DNA of 64,000 nt from Cinnamomum chago (GCA_038049695.1 CP142453.1:16744001-16808000), one strand, 5' to 3'; shown: positions 45,420 to 59,047, counted from the first letter of the stretch. The notes: generated by a model not told the origin, from the letters alone. Numbers and translations are program-made.

Positions 45420-47924
45420 CTATCAAGTACACTTTTTTAAAACACCTTTCGCAGCAGTTGGATCTAAAAGAAGGAAATGGACTAAAACAGTGTCTGTTGT
45501 ATGCATGCATTTGTATGTAGAGTTAACCATATGATGGCGGACTAGAGACATTTGCATGATATTTATTTGTTCATATGTTAGAGACATGTCCAACTATTAG
45601 AGTAATATAGTGCCCCACATATCCACTAATGTCAGTTGTTTTGAACTGTACCTAATTATTAAGTTGTGAAAATAGAAATCTCTTGCAATATAGATCAGTG
45701 GACACTAAGATAAGTAGATGTGAGCTCCATTGCCTTTGAAATCCATGCCCTAATAAAGAACAGAGTACAGTAGAAAAAACATCATAACATGGCCTGGTAG
45801 TTCAAAGGCTCTTGAGCCCATGTGATGATCGAATAATAACTTAGAATTATGGGAAGATTAAATGTATAGGCAGACAGTTATGCAAACACAGTCAAGTTTC
45901 ATAAACAGGAGAACAACACATGATTTTCTCGGTTTGCCTCAATACATTGAAAGATGAATCCTTATTCTGGGTGGTTTCACATTACAATGTATGGGCCCCA
46001 TTTGATTCATACAATTAACATTATAATATTTTGAATTTCCTTATATAAGAAAACTCAGACTCCAAGTCTAGTTGATACCCAACTTAAAGCAAGTTTTCCG
46101 ATATGGCTAAAACACAAAGCAAATAAAGAATCCTCTACCTATTTGGTAACCTTGATGGAATAGTCACCTTGAGGCATTAATGTAAATATGGTCAATGGTT
46201 CTATTCTAGACCACTCATAGGAAGCCATCATCCTTGTTATAAAGGGAGGTGCCTAGAAGAAATCAGGCCTTCTTAAAGATTTTATTTGGTCATGTTCAAC
46301 CATGGACACATGTATGGCTAAACTCTTCTGAGTTTAACAGCACTTGATGAATGAACAGCACTAATATTTAGGCCCATCCGATTATTAGTGTTGATATTAT
46401 GTTTCAAGGTGACTAGTTTTCATAAATCAAGTGGGTTGAATTTGAGTGGTCAAGAGGCATTTGCGAAATTAGTGTGGGGGTCAAATAGTTCAGGTGCTTT
46501 CATGTGGTGTTGCTACTTCTTTTTCTTTCCATCTCACATCAGATATTGCCAAATCCCTTGAATCAGGTGATATGTTCTTTTATTGTTTACCAATCATGAC
46601 AAAAAGAATGCAGAGAGCGGGGTCCTCCATTATTCTGAAATTTATAGAAAGTTGACACGGTAAAACAAAATCTAACTACATGGAAATTGTAATGTAACTT
46701 AAAAAAGCATTGTTTAAGGATGTCTCACAGAAAAAGGGGAAAACACTCCTATTGTACTGCCCTTAGTACTTAACTTTATTTCTCAGCTAATAATTAAAAT
46801 GTAAGTATCCAACTTAAAGCATCACCATATTGATATTAATTGCTTCAAAATAACACTTTCACACCAGTTTTCTTGTTCAATCCCTTGTTATTCTGTTGAG
46901 ATTGTGACTTCAAAAATGTCGTAAGGATGCAGCCAAGATGAATGAAACTTCCATTTTTTTATTTTTTTTATTTTTTTTAAGTAAAGAGCTTTGTAAGTTC
47001 AAAAATGTTTCGAGGATGTATCTAAGTTAAAAAGAAACTTCCGTTATTTTTAAGTAAAAAGCACCCCTGATGATGGAATGAAAGACTGCAACAAAGGAGC
47101 TGTCTTGTTGAAAATATTTTTTTAAGTAATTGCTTGACTTACATAGCCTTAATTGGCTCCTTGAAATTTATGAACTCTTTACAATCCAATTATCCATGCT
47201 ACAGCTCCAACAGGATACACCAAATAAGGTGGTTGGTGTTGTGATAAATTCCTTTTATACAATGGTGACAAATCTTCTGCATCACACAATGCACCAGCCA
47301 TCAGTAGAGTGTATTTTGGTAAATTTGTACCGAATATAAATATTCTCCAAGTGGGTTGTTTAGGGTTATGGAAATCTGTCTATTCTGAGAGGAGTGAGGA
47401 GAGTGAAAACCCCATAAAGTTATAGCTTTAATTTCTCAGTGATAGTGATTATTGCTCTAATTGAACTGTGGAAGTGGGCGTACTGTCGAACCACTTAAAC
47501 CTTGCTATGTTCTTCTTGTGTTGCTTGTTCATTCACAAAATCAGTGCGCTTGCTCAACTAAGAATTCCTCTTACATTAGTTGATGTTATTATGATTTAGA
47601 TAAGAACAAGGCAATCTGAAAAGAACTAGACTTGGAAGAAAATGGAATTTCTCTGCTGATTGAACAAAACAAGGAAAAAAAAAAAAACAAATGACTCTAA
47701 ATATACACATTCGCCTTTGAAGGAGCAACTTTTATCACTCCATCCCCTACAAAAAGTTCAATTGAGTGGGAACGTGAGAACCTAGAACAAGTGTAAGAGA
47801 ACTGGTTCCCTTTTCTTCTAGTTCTCAACAAGGAATGAGAACAAAAAAGTAATTGGAAGGGACAAGTGCAAGGGGTCTGTTCTTCGTGTTAGCGCTTCAG
47901 TTGTGATCTTATCCTTACAAGCTC
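45420..47924. other. Intergenic DNA, no gene
   Basis: No coding sequence. Contains the copy H upstream region and an orphan SAUR promoter fragment (46430-46620). The rest is AT-rich spacer. Confidence 0.6.
46430..46620 (-). promoter_or_regulatory. Orphan promoter fragment of a copy I-like SAUR
   Basis: Closely matches 48350-48540, the region upstream of copy I ('cttgaatcaggtgatatgtt' against 'cttgaatcaagtgacatgtt'), but no SAUR coding sequence follows. A lost paralogue is the likely explanation. Confidence 0.6.
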
Positions 47925-48218
47925 TCACAAGCAATTCAGTTGAGAAGTGACAGTTATGAAGGTGTCTTCATGGCATGGAATTGTGAGACCACCCATCGGG
48001 TGATCAAAACCAAACTCTTCTTCAGCCCTGCTAAGCAAGTCTTGGAATGATGGGTGCTTCAAGAAGGATATTGGAATCACAAACCGTCTCTGGTTATCTC
48101 CAATGTAGACAGCAAAGTGACCTTTTGGAACATTTGAAGCTGAATTCAACTTGCTTCTACTTAGAGATCTACGAAAAACCTCCTTCGCATAATTCATCGC
48201 AGGCAAACGGATACCCAT
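47925..48218 (-). CDS. SAUR: SAUR family protein, copy I (intact, most divergent)
   Basis: Intronless, 97 residues, starting [15 protein letters not shown] and ending SQLNCL. Longer in-frame upstream sequence lacks SAUR character and includes promoter DNA, so the shared MGIRLP start was chosen. Core: [53 protein letters not shown]. The GDNQRRF loop and [17 protein letters not shown]-terminus differ from the other copies, so it probably split off before the array expanded. TATA-like TATATATA lies at 48322-48329; no TGTCTC is seen nearby. Confidence 0.92.
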   Translation of the reverse strand: MGIRLPAMNYAKEVFRRSLSRSKLNSASNVPKGHFAVYIGDNQRRFVIPISFLKHPSFQDLLSRAEEEFGFDHPMGGLTIPCHEDTFITVTSQLNCL

Positions 48219-48321
48219 GATTCTGGTGGCTACACTTCTCTGAATTTTTGACAGGAAGTAGATTTCCAAGTTTGAGAGCAATGAAGGCAGTGGAGTGGAT
48301 GAAATGATTCCTTTAAAAGTG

Positions 48322-48329
48322 TATATATA
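48322..48329 (-). promoter_or_regulatory. TATA box of SAUR copy I
   Basis: TATATATA on the minus strand about 105 bp before the start codon. Confidence 0.5.
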
Positions 48330-48659
48330 GACAACCAATGCTATGGATTGAGTGGCCAAGAGAATGGAAAGGGTAACTTGTGTGTGGGGCACATAACTCA
48401 GGTGCCTTCATGTGGTGGTGTCATATGTTTGCCTCACATCACATCTCACATCAGCTATTGCAGTATCCCTTGAATCAAGTGACATGTTCTTCTATTAGTT
48501 AAACCAATCATGGCAGAGGAATGCAGGGCCTCTCCAATATGGTAAAAGTAATACATGCAAGAGACGATTACCATATTGGAAGGTGTTAAAGCTGAGGATA
48601 GACTTAGAACAGCCGGAAAATACATATTTACAGCAGAACTGTTTGATCGGTCAAATATC

Positions 48660-50054
48660 ACAGCTATATAGGATATTCTAAAATCAGAAGCGGGAAGACT
48701 TAAACAATCCGTTATTTTATTTTATTTTTCCTTGACCGTGGGACCACCAAACTACCATCCAAACCGTTGGATAGTTGTATGAGTATAAGAACTAATATCA
48801 CACCAAATTTAAACCGTTGATCTATATCCGATCCATTTTTAAAACGGGCCTAGGCACTTCAACCTACACCTGATGTAGGGTAACCTGGCCTGACCCTCAT
48901 AACCAGCATTTAATGCATGTCAACCTGACCCAACCTGTAGAATCCTGACCCCGCGAGCTGGACCCATGTCAAATATTAAGGCTATTTCAAATACTAAAGC
49001 TATACTTGAGTTAAATTGTAGGCCAAAAATAACTCAACACAAACTCAACTAGTTCCAAATAAAAGAGACTATCCTAAGTACCAAGATATTAAACCACCAA
49101 ATTGATTAAATAGGTTTAGATATGTGGGTCGATCCTAGGTCCTACTCCTAACCCAGCCTTTTTAAATAGGTTAGGCAGGTCATGCGGGTTGACCCTAACC
49201 GGATCCGTTTGAATGCCGGTCAGGTTTCCCTGGCCCACAATAACCTGTATATATTGCGGGACAAAAATATGGGTCAGTTTTGGACCGGGTCATATTTTTG
49301 TGCCTCACCCTTAATCCGATCCTCATGATCCAATGCACTTAACCAGACCCATATCCTGCCAGCACCATATATGGGTCAGTCTCATGGATCAAGATTTCGT
49401 AACCAGCAGTTCAACTAGGTGGATACCATTTGACCTGCCTAACTCAGCTAAACCCCCCTTTAATCTAATTAATTTGGGTAATGAAGCGATTTTTGCACCA
49501 CTGTTATGTGCCAATAATGTTAATGTCTGGGCCGTCATCTTTGCCTGGGCCCATAATTGTTAATCTGTAAAGGCCGGCCCAAACTAAAAACAGGTTACAT
49601 GGCTCGTCTCAGGTTTACCCGTATCAGTTGTGTGCTGTATATTCCTGACCAGTTTAATAAATGGGTCATATTTGGGGTGCGCCTCAACCTGAGAGTCCTC
49701 AACCAACTTTTTTTAGACCGGACCCAACCTTCCCCCCCCCCCCCCCCCCCCCCTATCTTAAATCAGTTGCAGGTATAAATGGCTTAGTTTGGGTTCAGCT
49801 CAAGTTTTGCCAAGACCGAACTTTGAATCAAAGGGACGCTACCCAAATTTGGGCCCAGTCCAAATGGTTCCTGTTTAAAGGACCCGGATCATACTCAATT
49901 GGTGATTGTGTTGTCCTGGAACTAACAATAGGGCCAATTATATGAAAGGTCCTCTAGATCCAGGTACAGTGACTTGTAAACTGTATGAGTATTTTAAATA
50001 TTTAAATTATATATATTGAGTATGTAGAATACATAAACAATTAAAACTAAATTC
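48660..50054. other. Intergenic DNA, no gene; C22 run
   Basis: Diverged repetitive DNA rich in 'ctgacccaacc'-type phrases. An uninterrupted run of 22 C lies at 49732-49753. No coding sequence is supported. Confidence 0.55.
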
Positions 50055-50282
50055 TTTTTTTTTTTTTTGTTTGCTATCGGAGGGTTCCCAATCCTTTGGA
50101 TTGGACTATACCCTCCGGGCCCAGAGAGAAGCCGAGTAAACACCCCTATGGCCTCAAGGTGGTAGCACTAGTGGATTTAACCTATGATTCCTGAAGAAGG
50201 GTGAATCAGGGGTTGATACCAAGACCTCTAGCTCCGGCAGGAGGATGAACCGTGGTCTTAACCACTTGACCAACCCCTTGGA
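50055..50282 (-). mobile_element. tRNA-derived SINE, copy 1
   Basis: Read on the minus strand the head contains TGGTCAAGTGGTTAAGACC (A-box-like) and GGTATCAACCCC (B-box-like), followed by a body and the 3' end CCCTCCGATAGCAAAC with an A tail (T run 50055-50068 on the plus strand). Length about 225 bp. The same family occurs at 53511-53726, and its tail at 54984-55154. Confidence 0.7.
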
Positions 50283-52656
50283 GTTATAGGTATGGACTTG
50301 CGGATGCAGACCCAACCAATTTATTAATTAGGTCTCAAAACAATGGTCCTTCATCCAGACTTAGATTAGTAAGTGGGTGTAAAAAGAGGGGCCAGACCCC
50401 AAATTGTCCTAGTCGGGGGGCCATTCAGGCATGGGGTAAATGGGGCCCATTGGCAACCCTAAAATCAATTCAAATTTCAAATTAGGGCACATCAATGGAC
50501 CATTCTGCCTCACTTTCCATTTAATAAAATAGTTGTGCTTCTCTAATTTTAGTCTCCCAACGAATGGTAAGGAAATAGAAGCAGAAGAGGCATGATACTT
50601 GAGTTTTTAGATGGGCTTTGAGTCCAGACTATGTACAACAAGTCCACAAGAGTCAGGGGCCAGGTCTCCATACAGAAGAAATATGTTGGGACAGAATCTG
50701 GTTCAGTTTTGAATTAAAAATGGCTCTAGGGTTATAAATGGGTTGCACCAATCTCGAAGAGTGTCCAGTTTTGGGGTCCAAGTTTTGATCCAATGGGCTT
50801 CTTCCTGGGTACAAGAGTCAATGGATCCAATTAATATACCTAATTTTATGCTCTTGGGGCAGTTGCCGCTGCCGGAGCTGGGTCCACTTCCAAAGCCCAT
50901 ATGAAGATTCTGGGTCCACCTCCAAATTCAAAAGAAAATCCTGAGTTCGCCCAAAACCTACGTCAAAAGAAAATCCTGAGTTCGCCCTAAACCTACATGG
51001 ATATAAAAATGGCATTTGTGTCATATTCCTGAGTCCTGCCTAAAGTTTCCACTGCTAGCTTCTCCCTTTCCACTGAATTACTGGAGTTGGAGGTCTTTAT
51101 TATATCCTAGAGGAAAAAGGTCATCTAAAGATACAGCATATAAGCTATTTATTATATCCTGATACATCATACCAGGAATATGACACAAATGCCATTTTTA
51201 TACATAAAAGTGAAGCATTGAATGCAAAGGAGCATAGTGTTGGTCCAAAAGCACCCACAAAGACAACTCTTTAAGGCAGCAATTTCTCAACCTAAATCAG
51301 AAATCCAACCCAAACCCAGCCAAGTATTTCAAGATTGAAGTTGGCCATTTTCATATTTTGGCATTTGACATTGTTACCCAATCAATGAATGTGTTTGGTT
51401 TAGACTGGGTTTATTCTTTTATTCCTCTTTGGACTCAACCTGATCAGTAGTCAACCCCAACCCAACCTTGCTAATTAACTGCACACTAGCTTGTCGACCT
51501 AATCCATAACATAGGGTTTCTATTCAGTCTTCTAACTTTTGTGTTGTTTCCATAATGACATTTTCAACAAAGCAAAAACAGGCAAGGTTCAATTAACCTT
51601 ACTTGTCATCCACAATGATTGATCAACCAAATCCAAATTCCAAACCTGTGGCAACCCGTTAAACCCCTCTTTCTAAAGCAGTAGTTTATTAGAGCATTTG
51701 TCAAAGTCAACTTTGCTTTGGGGAAACAAACAAGTTCAAGTTCTCACGTGACCAGATTAGCAGCTGTTTAGAATGAATGAAAAGCTTCTAGTCTCTTCAA
51801 AAGTTGTTCACCATTCATGGACTTTTAAGAACATGTGATACGGCCTTGTCCTCTGGAATTTTGAGAAGCCATTACTTTCAATCCGGTTCTTTGACAAAGG
51901 AAGACGATCTATAGTATCATTAATTGTCAAAATAAGATGATTAGCATGGGAGAATTTTCTTCTACCAGCATACTGCACGTCCCCCGTCCATGACTCCATT
52001 CACACTTGGCATCATGCCTAATTTTATGCTTATTGAACACTACTCGACATTCGATTGGAACTTGAAACAAGCATATATGATTAAACGATCATAAGATTTT
52101 AAGACCGCTAAATCAAGGGCTAGGGTTAATTGATGGGGCTGGTTTTTTCGCACGAATCTCATATAAAGAGACTTTTCCACTTATCCTACCATGAATAATA
52201 AGAATGCTTTTAAGTAAGCCCTATGAGCTCAATGCAGCATATGGACTGCTAGCAGTTGAAAATCTTCTTACCAACATGAAGGACAATGTTTTGGAATTTT
52301 GGAAAATCTTTTCTTTAATTTCTGTCTAGAGCATTTGGAATCTCTCAAAATAAGCTCTTATTTCATAATTTAGAGCTTATTTATATATTAAAGTATTTGG
52401 TAAACCTCTAATTATATTTTCTTTATTTTTATACTTTAATCACAAATTATAGCTTTTGCCTTTATAAATTAAATGAGGGCGTTGCTTTTTTTATAGGTAA
52501 AGCGGATAGAGGTAGACATTACTGCGAGATTTACAAATTTCAAGTGAGAATGACCTTATGAACTTTTCAAAATGATACATTGTAGTTTTCTTTTTCAAAT
52601 GGTAAGCCAAATTACAACAATTTCTAAAGATGAGCCCCAACTAGTCATGATATAAG

Positions 52657-52697
<41 letters not shown>

Positions 52698-53510
52698 ACC
52701 AAATAGACTAATTGTAAATTAGAACTTAAAAGTTAGGCTGTTATTTTATACCTTAATCCAATTATCGCTTATTAATTAGACTAAAATTTGTAAACGACGC
52801 CTTGAGGGTTATGTTGAGACTTATTATTCATCATTTTATTAAGGAACAAAATAAGAATATGGCCTAACCCAAACCAAAAGTCTAACCCTAGTCCATATAT
52901 AGTTTTAAAAGCTTGGTGGGATCCAGTAAAACTTTCATTTGGATCTATGTTTATAAAGTTGGGCTGACCCTGCATCAACGAACATTCCTTGTTCTTGCTG
53001 AGAGAGAGGGGAGGAAGGGGGTGTGTGGAGGTGGTGATTGATGTTTGTTTGGTATGGGAAGTCAAAAGATGGGATGTGAAGAAAACAAAAGCACGACAAA
53101 GTCCAAATGAATATGGGACTAAAAATGAAGGAGATGAGGAATAGTGTGGGTGTTGGAAGCTGTGCCTTGGAGTTCCGGGCACCGAGTCACATCTTGCAAT
53201 GTTGGGGTGGTGGGATATATTGAGGACCTGGCAACATAAACTGCACATTGTATTTTCTTTTCCACTAGTCCTCTACCATGGTTTGCAAATTAAACACTAG
53301 GTTTCTTCTTCTTCTACATGAAAACCCTTTAAATTAAGATTGATATCCAAGATTCATGGCATTGTATTTTTGGCTTTTGTTGTGATTATTTTTATATATT
53401 AGAAATTGTTTTATAATGATTTTTATCATCAACATTGTTCTAGCTAGAATTTAGATCAACACTTGCTGGGCTATAGTACATGATAAAAATAAAAAATAAA
53501 AAATACAAAT
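50283..53510. other. Intergenic DNA, no gene
   Basis: AT-rich. Contains a short tandem duplication near 50930-50990 ('aaaatcctgagttcgccc' twice) and a (TA)n run (about 52663-52693). A 155-codon open frame at 52781-53248 (minus) has no recognisable motif. Confidence 0.55.
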
Positions 53511-53726
53511 TTCGCCAACGGAGGGTTCCCAACCCTTTCTTTAGGCTGGATTAATCATTCAGGGCCCAAAGGGAAGCGGGGTAAACACCCATGTGGCTTC
53601 AAAGTAGTAACATTAGTGGACTGAATCTTTGATTCCTGAAAAAGAGGGAACCGGGTTGATACTAAGACCTCTAGCTTCGGAAGAAGGAGAAACCGTGGTC
53701 CTAACCACTCGACCAATCCATTGGGA
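53511..53726 (-). mobile_element. tRNA-derived SINE, copy 2
   Basis: Same family and orientation as copy 1: head TTGGTCGAGTGGTTAGGACC on the minus strand, matching body, and 3' end AACCCTCCGTTGGCG. Clearly diverged from copy 1. Confidence 0.7.
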
Positions 53727-54983
53727 TTTATAATATAAAAAAAATAAGTAAAATAAAACATGATAATTAAGTAGGACACTTCAAAAATAGGTTATACGAT
53801 ACCTCAATGTAGTACACATCTAATGTTACTAGAATAGAGAGACATTGAGACCTTAAAGGTGCCCAACTAAACCCATTGAAACAGGCTATCAAAAAGCAAG
53901 AGCAGAACTAGAGAGGGGCTCGCAGTGGCCATGACTCACCTTAACTTGCAAAAAGACCCTAAATCTTATAGAAAATCTTAGAATTTTATTACAATATTTA
54001 ACCCTGCAAGAAATCTTTGATTTATCTACACATGAGTTCAATTATACAAAATCCAATTCCTTTAAAAATACTTAGCCCCCCTTAAAATTGACACTAAAAC
54101 TTGTTCTGCACTAATCTAGATATTAGACATATTGGAATCAATCGTGATAAATCTAAACTGATGCATGGTCTTTAATTAAACTTTTAAGAGTTGAGATTAA
54201 GAGACAGGATGAAATAATTAGACTGATATTTTGTGCCGAAATTCAACTTCAGCTTTTGTAGTGTGCTTTCATCTTTTTGCCTCACACATTTGGAGGAAGT
54301 TGAGAAGAGAGTGTTTGTTGAATGAATCCACGTTACACGTGCAATGGAGAGAGGCATGTTACATGGACGTGGACCTTGCAAGTCTGTGATGCTTCTCAGC
54401 TTCCATACCTACCGTTGTATTATTCCTTATCCACGTGGGAGTCCGGACAATCATAGCCGTCCAACCACTGCTTGGTTTTTTGGAGTTTAATGGGAACAGT
54501 TGGCAGTGTCTTCTGACACGTGTGTGGCCTTTTTTGATGGGACAGATCCACATAGAACTAACCAATCGAATATGGAAATATGATACAGGCACAAGTGTCT
54601 ACATCATCCACTTTTCTTTGCTTTTTATACACTGGAGCCCACATTTTGATTGATCTACTAGTCCTTCCACACATTCGAATTTTAGCATAGGGGAAGATGA
54701 TGCTCGCCATCAACTTTTATTGTAATAAAATTTGTATGATGTAAACTCAATCATCTTTGAGGACCTAAAATTAATGGGTAATATAATTTAACTAATCTAA
54801 TATGTCATATTTTGGATTTACCTTCAAATGTTTTATTGTTTTTCCAATTAACAAGTATCTATGTTTCAAATACTGTTTTTTGAAAGCCTAAAAACTAAAT
54901 AAGAAATTGTTGTTAGAAGTTTTGAACGCATGGGATTTTCATAAAAAAAACCCTTCAAGAAAATGCCCCTTAAAAATAACCTT
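53727..54983. other. Intergenic DNA, no gene
   Basis: No coding sequence or repeat recognised. Confidence 0.5.
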
Positions 54984-55154
54984 AAGGGGTATGTTAGTTG
55001 GCATATGATTACGGTTTGCATTCGGAGGTTGTAGGCTCGGCACTGTATTACCACACTAGGCTACAGCGGAGTTTATCTGGCTTCCCTCTGAACCCGGAAG
55101 GATTACTCCAGTACAGAGGATTAGAAACGCTTCGATAGCAAAAAAAAAAAAAAA
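54984..55154 (+). mobile_element. SINE with a shared 3' end, different head
   Basis: Ends CTTCGATAGC followed by A14. Its last about 75 bp ('gtttatctggcttccctctg' onward) match the 3' part of the 50055-50282 SINE. The first half (AGGGGTATGTTAGTTGGCAT) is a different tRNA-like head. Opposite orientation to the other two. Confidence 0.6.
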
Positions 55155-56379
55155 GGAGAAAAACAATGCCCCCCTAAAAATGAGCACATTTTAGAAGATA
55201 GCAACTAGCTAGGCATTGCCTACAATTCATTGCTATTGTTAGCACAATTGAGGAATTACCATGTGAAGGCCTTACCTTCCTTTGATCCACTTGCCTCATG
55301 TCCCAATAGGGCTGTCCTTAGTCCTAACTCAGGGTGGACCTACTTGGCCCAAGCCAATGTCCCATAAGGATTGAAGAACCCAGGTCCAGGTTAGGGTTCA
55401 GGTTTTGGAATGAACCATTGATCAAAGCCTTGGCCTATTGGATAAGAAACATAGGAGGCTTGATCAAAGCCCAAGCCTGCTGAAAGCTTCTTCTTATTCA
55501 AGATATCTCTCTCTACTATCCAAATAAACACTTCATAAGTATATTATAGGCATTTCTAAAAAAATACAACTATTCACATACATCTTTATAAAAATATGTG
55601 ATTATAACTAATTAATGTTTGAGGGGCTTGGAGCCTTAGGCTTGAGTTCGGCCTGATTACTAATTAGAGATCTTAATCCTCAATTTGGGTCTGAACTATG
55701 CCCGTTGGGCCTGTTGGATAGTCTAAATACTCAATTCTTAAGCTCAGGATTGGGCAGATTTGAGCCAGAATTGGTTCTATGAACCGTTATATGTCCCAAT
55801 ATGCATTGAAAAACATGTATGAAACCTTGTGCTGGCCATGCGTCATTCAAGATTTTGCCCTTTCTCTGGTACTAGCACCATGCTAACAACATCACCAGAG
55901 AAATGATCCTTGGCAGTGACTAAACTTACTTAAACCAAATTAACTCAATTCAATACAAATAATTACACTATGACCCGCCAACCCAATCCTAATCCAACCT
56001 ATTAGTTAAGGACCGGTTGGCATTTTCGACCCAATTAATAAACAGGTTGGGTTTGGATTGACCCTACTACTGCTGTCACTAATGACAGCCAACTATGATT
56101 TTCATGCAATAATAAAACGGATGAAGGAATCAGAGTTGCAACTTGGCATCTTTGGAAACCCAAGATGGATAAAGATCAAGAACAAAAGGTTTCCGAATTC
56201 CGAGGCAGTTGAGTAATTTGCTTCTCGCCTAACTATACAAGGTTTCATGAGTTTCTCTTCCTATGGGACTAGGCTTTCATGGGACTAGGCTTTCTATTCT
56301 CATAGCTACATATTCTCTTTCTGGAAGCACACTTATTTCCCCATAGCTGGGTCTCATAGGTCTCGATCAAGGTTAGGTA
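55155..56379. other. Intergenic DNA, no gene
   Basis: No coding sequence recognised. Confidence 0.5.
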
Positions 56380-56602
56380 AAAATACAAGAAAAAGAAAAA
56401 CAGATAAAGATAACTTTATGTTCGTCTCGAAGGATGTTGCCTCCTTTTAACCGGTTTTTTGGATTATTGTTGTTCATGGGTTCCTGTGGTTTGTTTTGTC
56501 GGTTTTTCCTTCTCTATGTTTCTGATTGGGTGTTGTAAGCACGTCGCATTCCTATAATGAATTTAACCATTCAAAAAAAAAGAAAAAAGAAAAAAGAAAA
56601 AA
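56380..56602 (+). mobile_element. LINE-like 3' end (5'-truncated)
   Basis: A GT/T-rich stretch ending 'aatgaatttaaccattcaaa' followed by an A-rich tail with AAAAAAG repeats. The wording ('gcacgtcgcattccta') resembles 3' UTRs of plant L1-type LINEs. No reverse transcriptase coding sequence is left, so the assignment is tentative. Confidence 0.4.
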
Positions 56603-59047
56603 GATTGCTTTATCACATCCATTACATTAAATTTCATATTATAAATTAAGACTCTAACGCAAAGTAAAATAATTTTTTTGTTTAAAATATTTCAACAGTC
56701 ATAAAATTATATTTACACTCCTTTCTATCATTAATGCTGAAAAGTAAGAAAAATAATAAAATCAAATGAAATAATGGCATAGAAAAAGTACAACAAACAA
56801 GACTCTTCCGTTACAAATATTATGTATATATTATCAAATATGAATTGAACAGCAATATAATATCATTTAGTATGGGTATCAAGTATTTTGGTATGGGTAC
56901 GCCAGGATATACACGTACCTAAATATCATAGACAGCATTCTCTCTCTCTCTCTCTCCACATGTGGGCCTGAAATTTCCTCCGCCTCTTGTTGCTTCTATG
57001 GCGATACACGTGAGAAGAGAAGCGCACACTATGGGAAGGAGAACCCACAAAAATAGAAAGAGGAAGCTCATATACCCATGTATCGGTCCATGGGCAGCCA
57101 GCAGGGTGTTGGCTCTAGCTGGTTATGTGCGAAAAGTATGACTATATATTTAATTTATATCAATCCAACCATGTATATCACTTTAATTTGCATAAAATTC
57201 GGATTAGTGGTGATACATAGGGAGGCATGTATGGGTCTGATCATGATGAGCCAGAGTAAATTAGAGCTTATACTTTTAGTTGCCATGCTTAATTTGTAGA
57301 CTGGATCGGGTATGTGGGCCTCAAGCCTCGCCCATTCCTAGCCTTTTAATATCAGACCCAATTTTGTTAAACCATTTGGATCGGTGAGAGCATGGGCCTC
57401 TATGACAAGAGGCCCATACTCTCTATTGGGCTGAAAATAAACCTAATGCTAGCCCACAGACCTCTAAAGAGCCCATAAGTGTCTATAGCTTAGAGGGCTT
57501 ATACGGCCCATACATATCCTAAATCTCACCCAGGTCCAACTACAACTTTTGGAAACTGGGCCGGGCCTGGTCCTCTTTCAATCCCAATCAATTTACTAGG
57601 AACCCCATTTGGATGGCTCTGATCATTTTCTACTGTGGTTGAACATGAGGCCCACTTAGCAGTTTCTAGAGGGAGGAAAGGAAGAAAATCTCAGTTGGAA
57701 GGATGTTAATACAAGTTTAGTCAAATGTTTTCTTGTTTTAAACACACTATTAGTTTGAGCAATTGCTTCTTACATCAGGCACAAATAGAATATAAGTTGG
57801 ATGAGACATGAGAGCTGGAACTTAACAAATGAAAGGATACCAAGGTAATGAAATAGTATCTTAAAAACACATGTTCCACAAAGTAAGGTGCATGGGTTGA
57901 ATTTTGAGAAAGGAAACGGTGCAAAGTGGGCCACACTCATCATTTTCATGGAAGATGGACCTCACTTGTTTCTTCATGGAAGATGGACCTCACTTGTTTA
58001 AGGCATTGTTTATGTACTTAATTAGTAGATTTTCAAAGTCACAAGCAAACTGATCAAGATGGCCCATATATCACGGGATAAGTACTTGAAAAGGCCAGCT
58101 GTGCAATTTCTCCTCAATTTCTCGAGACAAAGTAGAATGGAAAAGTAACAAGAGCCTCTCATTTTTCGATGGACAAAGCAACTTTTCTACAATCTATATT
58201 CTTGTGTAGTGTTTTTCTGGATAAAAAAAAAAGGAGAAGATTTTGAATTATTTTTCTTGAATTTATTGAGAATTACTTCTATGTAGGGATGCAAATGAGT
58301 CGAATATGATGCGGAACCATTGTAAATCCAAGCCAAGATCGGTTTTTATAGATGCAAACTTAGATTTAGATCCGACATTGAACTTATATGTTGTGGGTAG
58401 ATCGGGCAGCGGCTAAAATAGCATTAGTATAATTGGATAAAAGAGTTCAAAATTAAAAATTTTAAATATACAATTGGGGCTATTAAATAGTATATGGTAA
58501 ACTTTGTGAGTCATAATCTACTAATATAGGGATTAATATGGACCACACATTGATTCAAGCAATCCGATTAATGCCCTATTGTGGAACTATATCCATCTGT
58601 CCCTCGAAGTATAGATTCGGTCTGCTAAATCTAATCTACCTATAATTAGGGTCACTCAAATCTGTTAGCTTCACTCAGGGGCGGACCCTAATGATCCCAC
58701 GTGGCTGCACCACAATCCATCAGTCCCATAAATTATAGGTCCGGTCCGGTCCGTTAGATCTAATCTATCTATAGGTAGGATCACTCAAGTTCGATAGCTT
58801 CACTCAGGAGCAGACCCGGCTACACCCGCGTAATTTTGAAAACACTCCTTCAATATTATATTTAAAATCTTTTTTATATTAATCAACTTCTTCACGTGAC
58901 CATTGCCTGTACCACCCAAATTAAGACCTTGAGACCACCATTGGCTTCACCCACAATGAGCCCCCACCATGCTATCTTCGACCCAAATTATCTGGTCAGA
59001 AGAGAGATTTTCCTTTTCATCGTGAGATGAGATGATGAGATGGTGTT
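56603..59047. other. Intergenic DNA upstream of LOG, no gene
   Basis: Contains a (CT)n run (56939-56957), a 29-bp direct duplication (57943-57998, 'catggaagatggacctcact' twice) and a diverged tandem duplication of about 150 bp (58560-58830, 'ttagcttcactcagg' twice). No coding sequence. Confidence 0.55.

Noticed and set aside
47925-48392. 155-residue version of SAUR copy I from an upstream ATG
   Set aside because: The extra 58 residues lack SAUR similarity and cover the TATA box, so the 97-residue start shared by the family was chosen.
52781-53248. 155-codon open frame on the minus strand
   Set aside because: No conserved motif, low-complexity Ser/His/Pro content, and no splice or promoter context.
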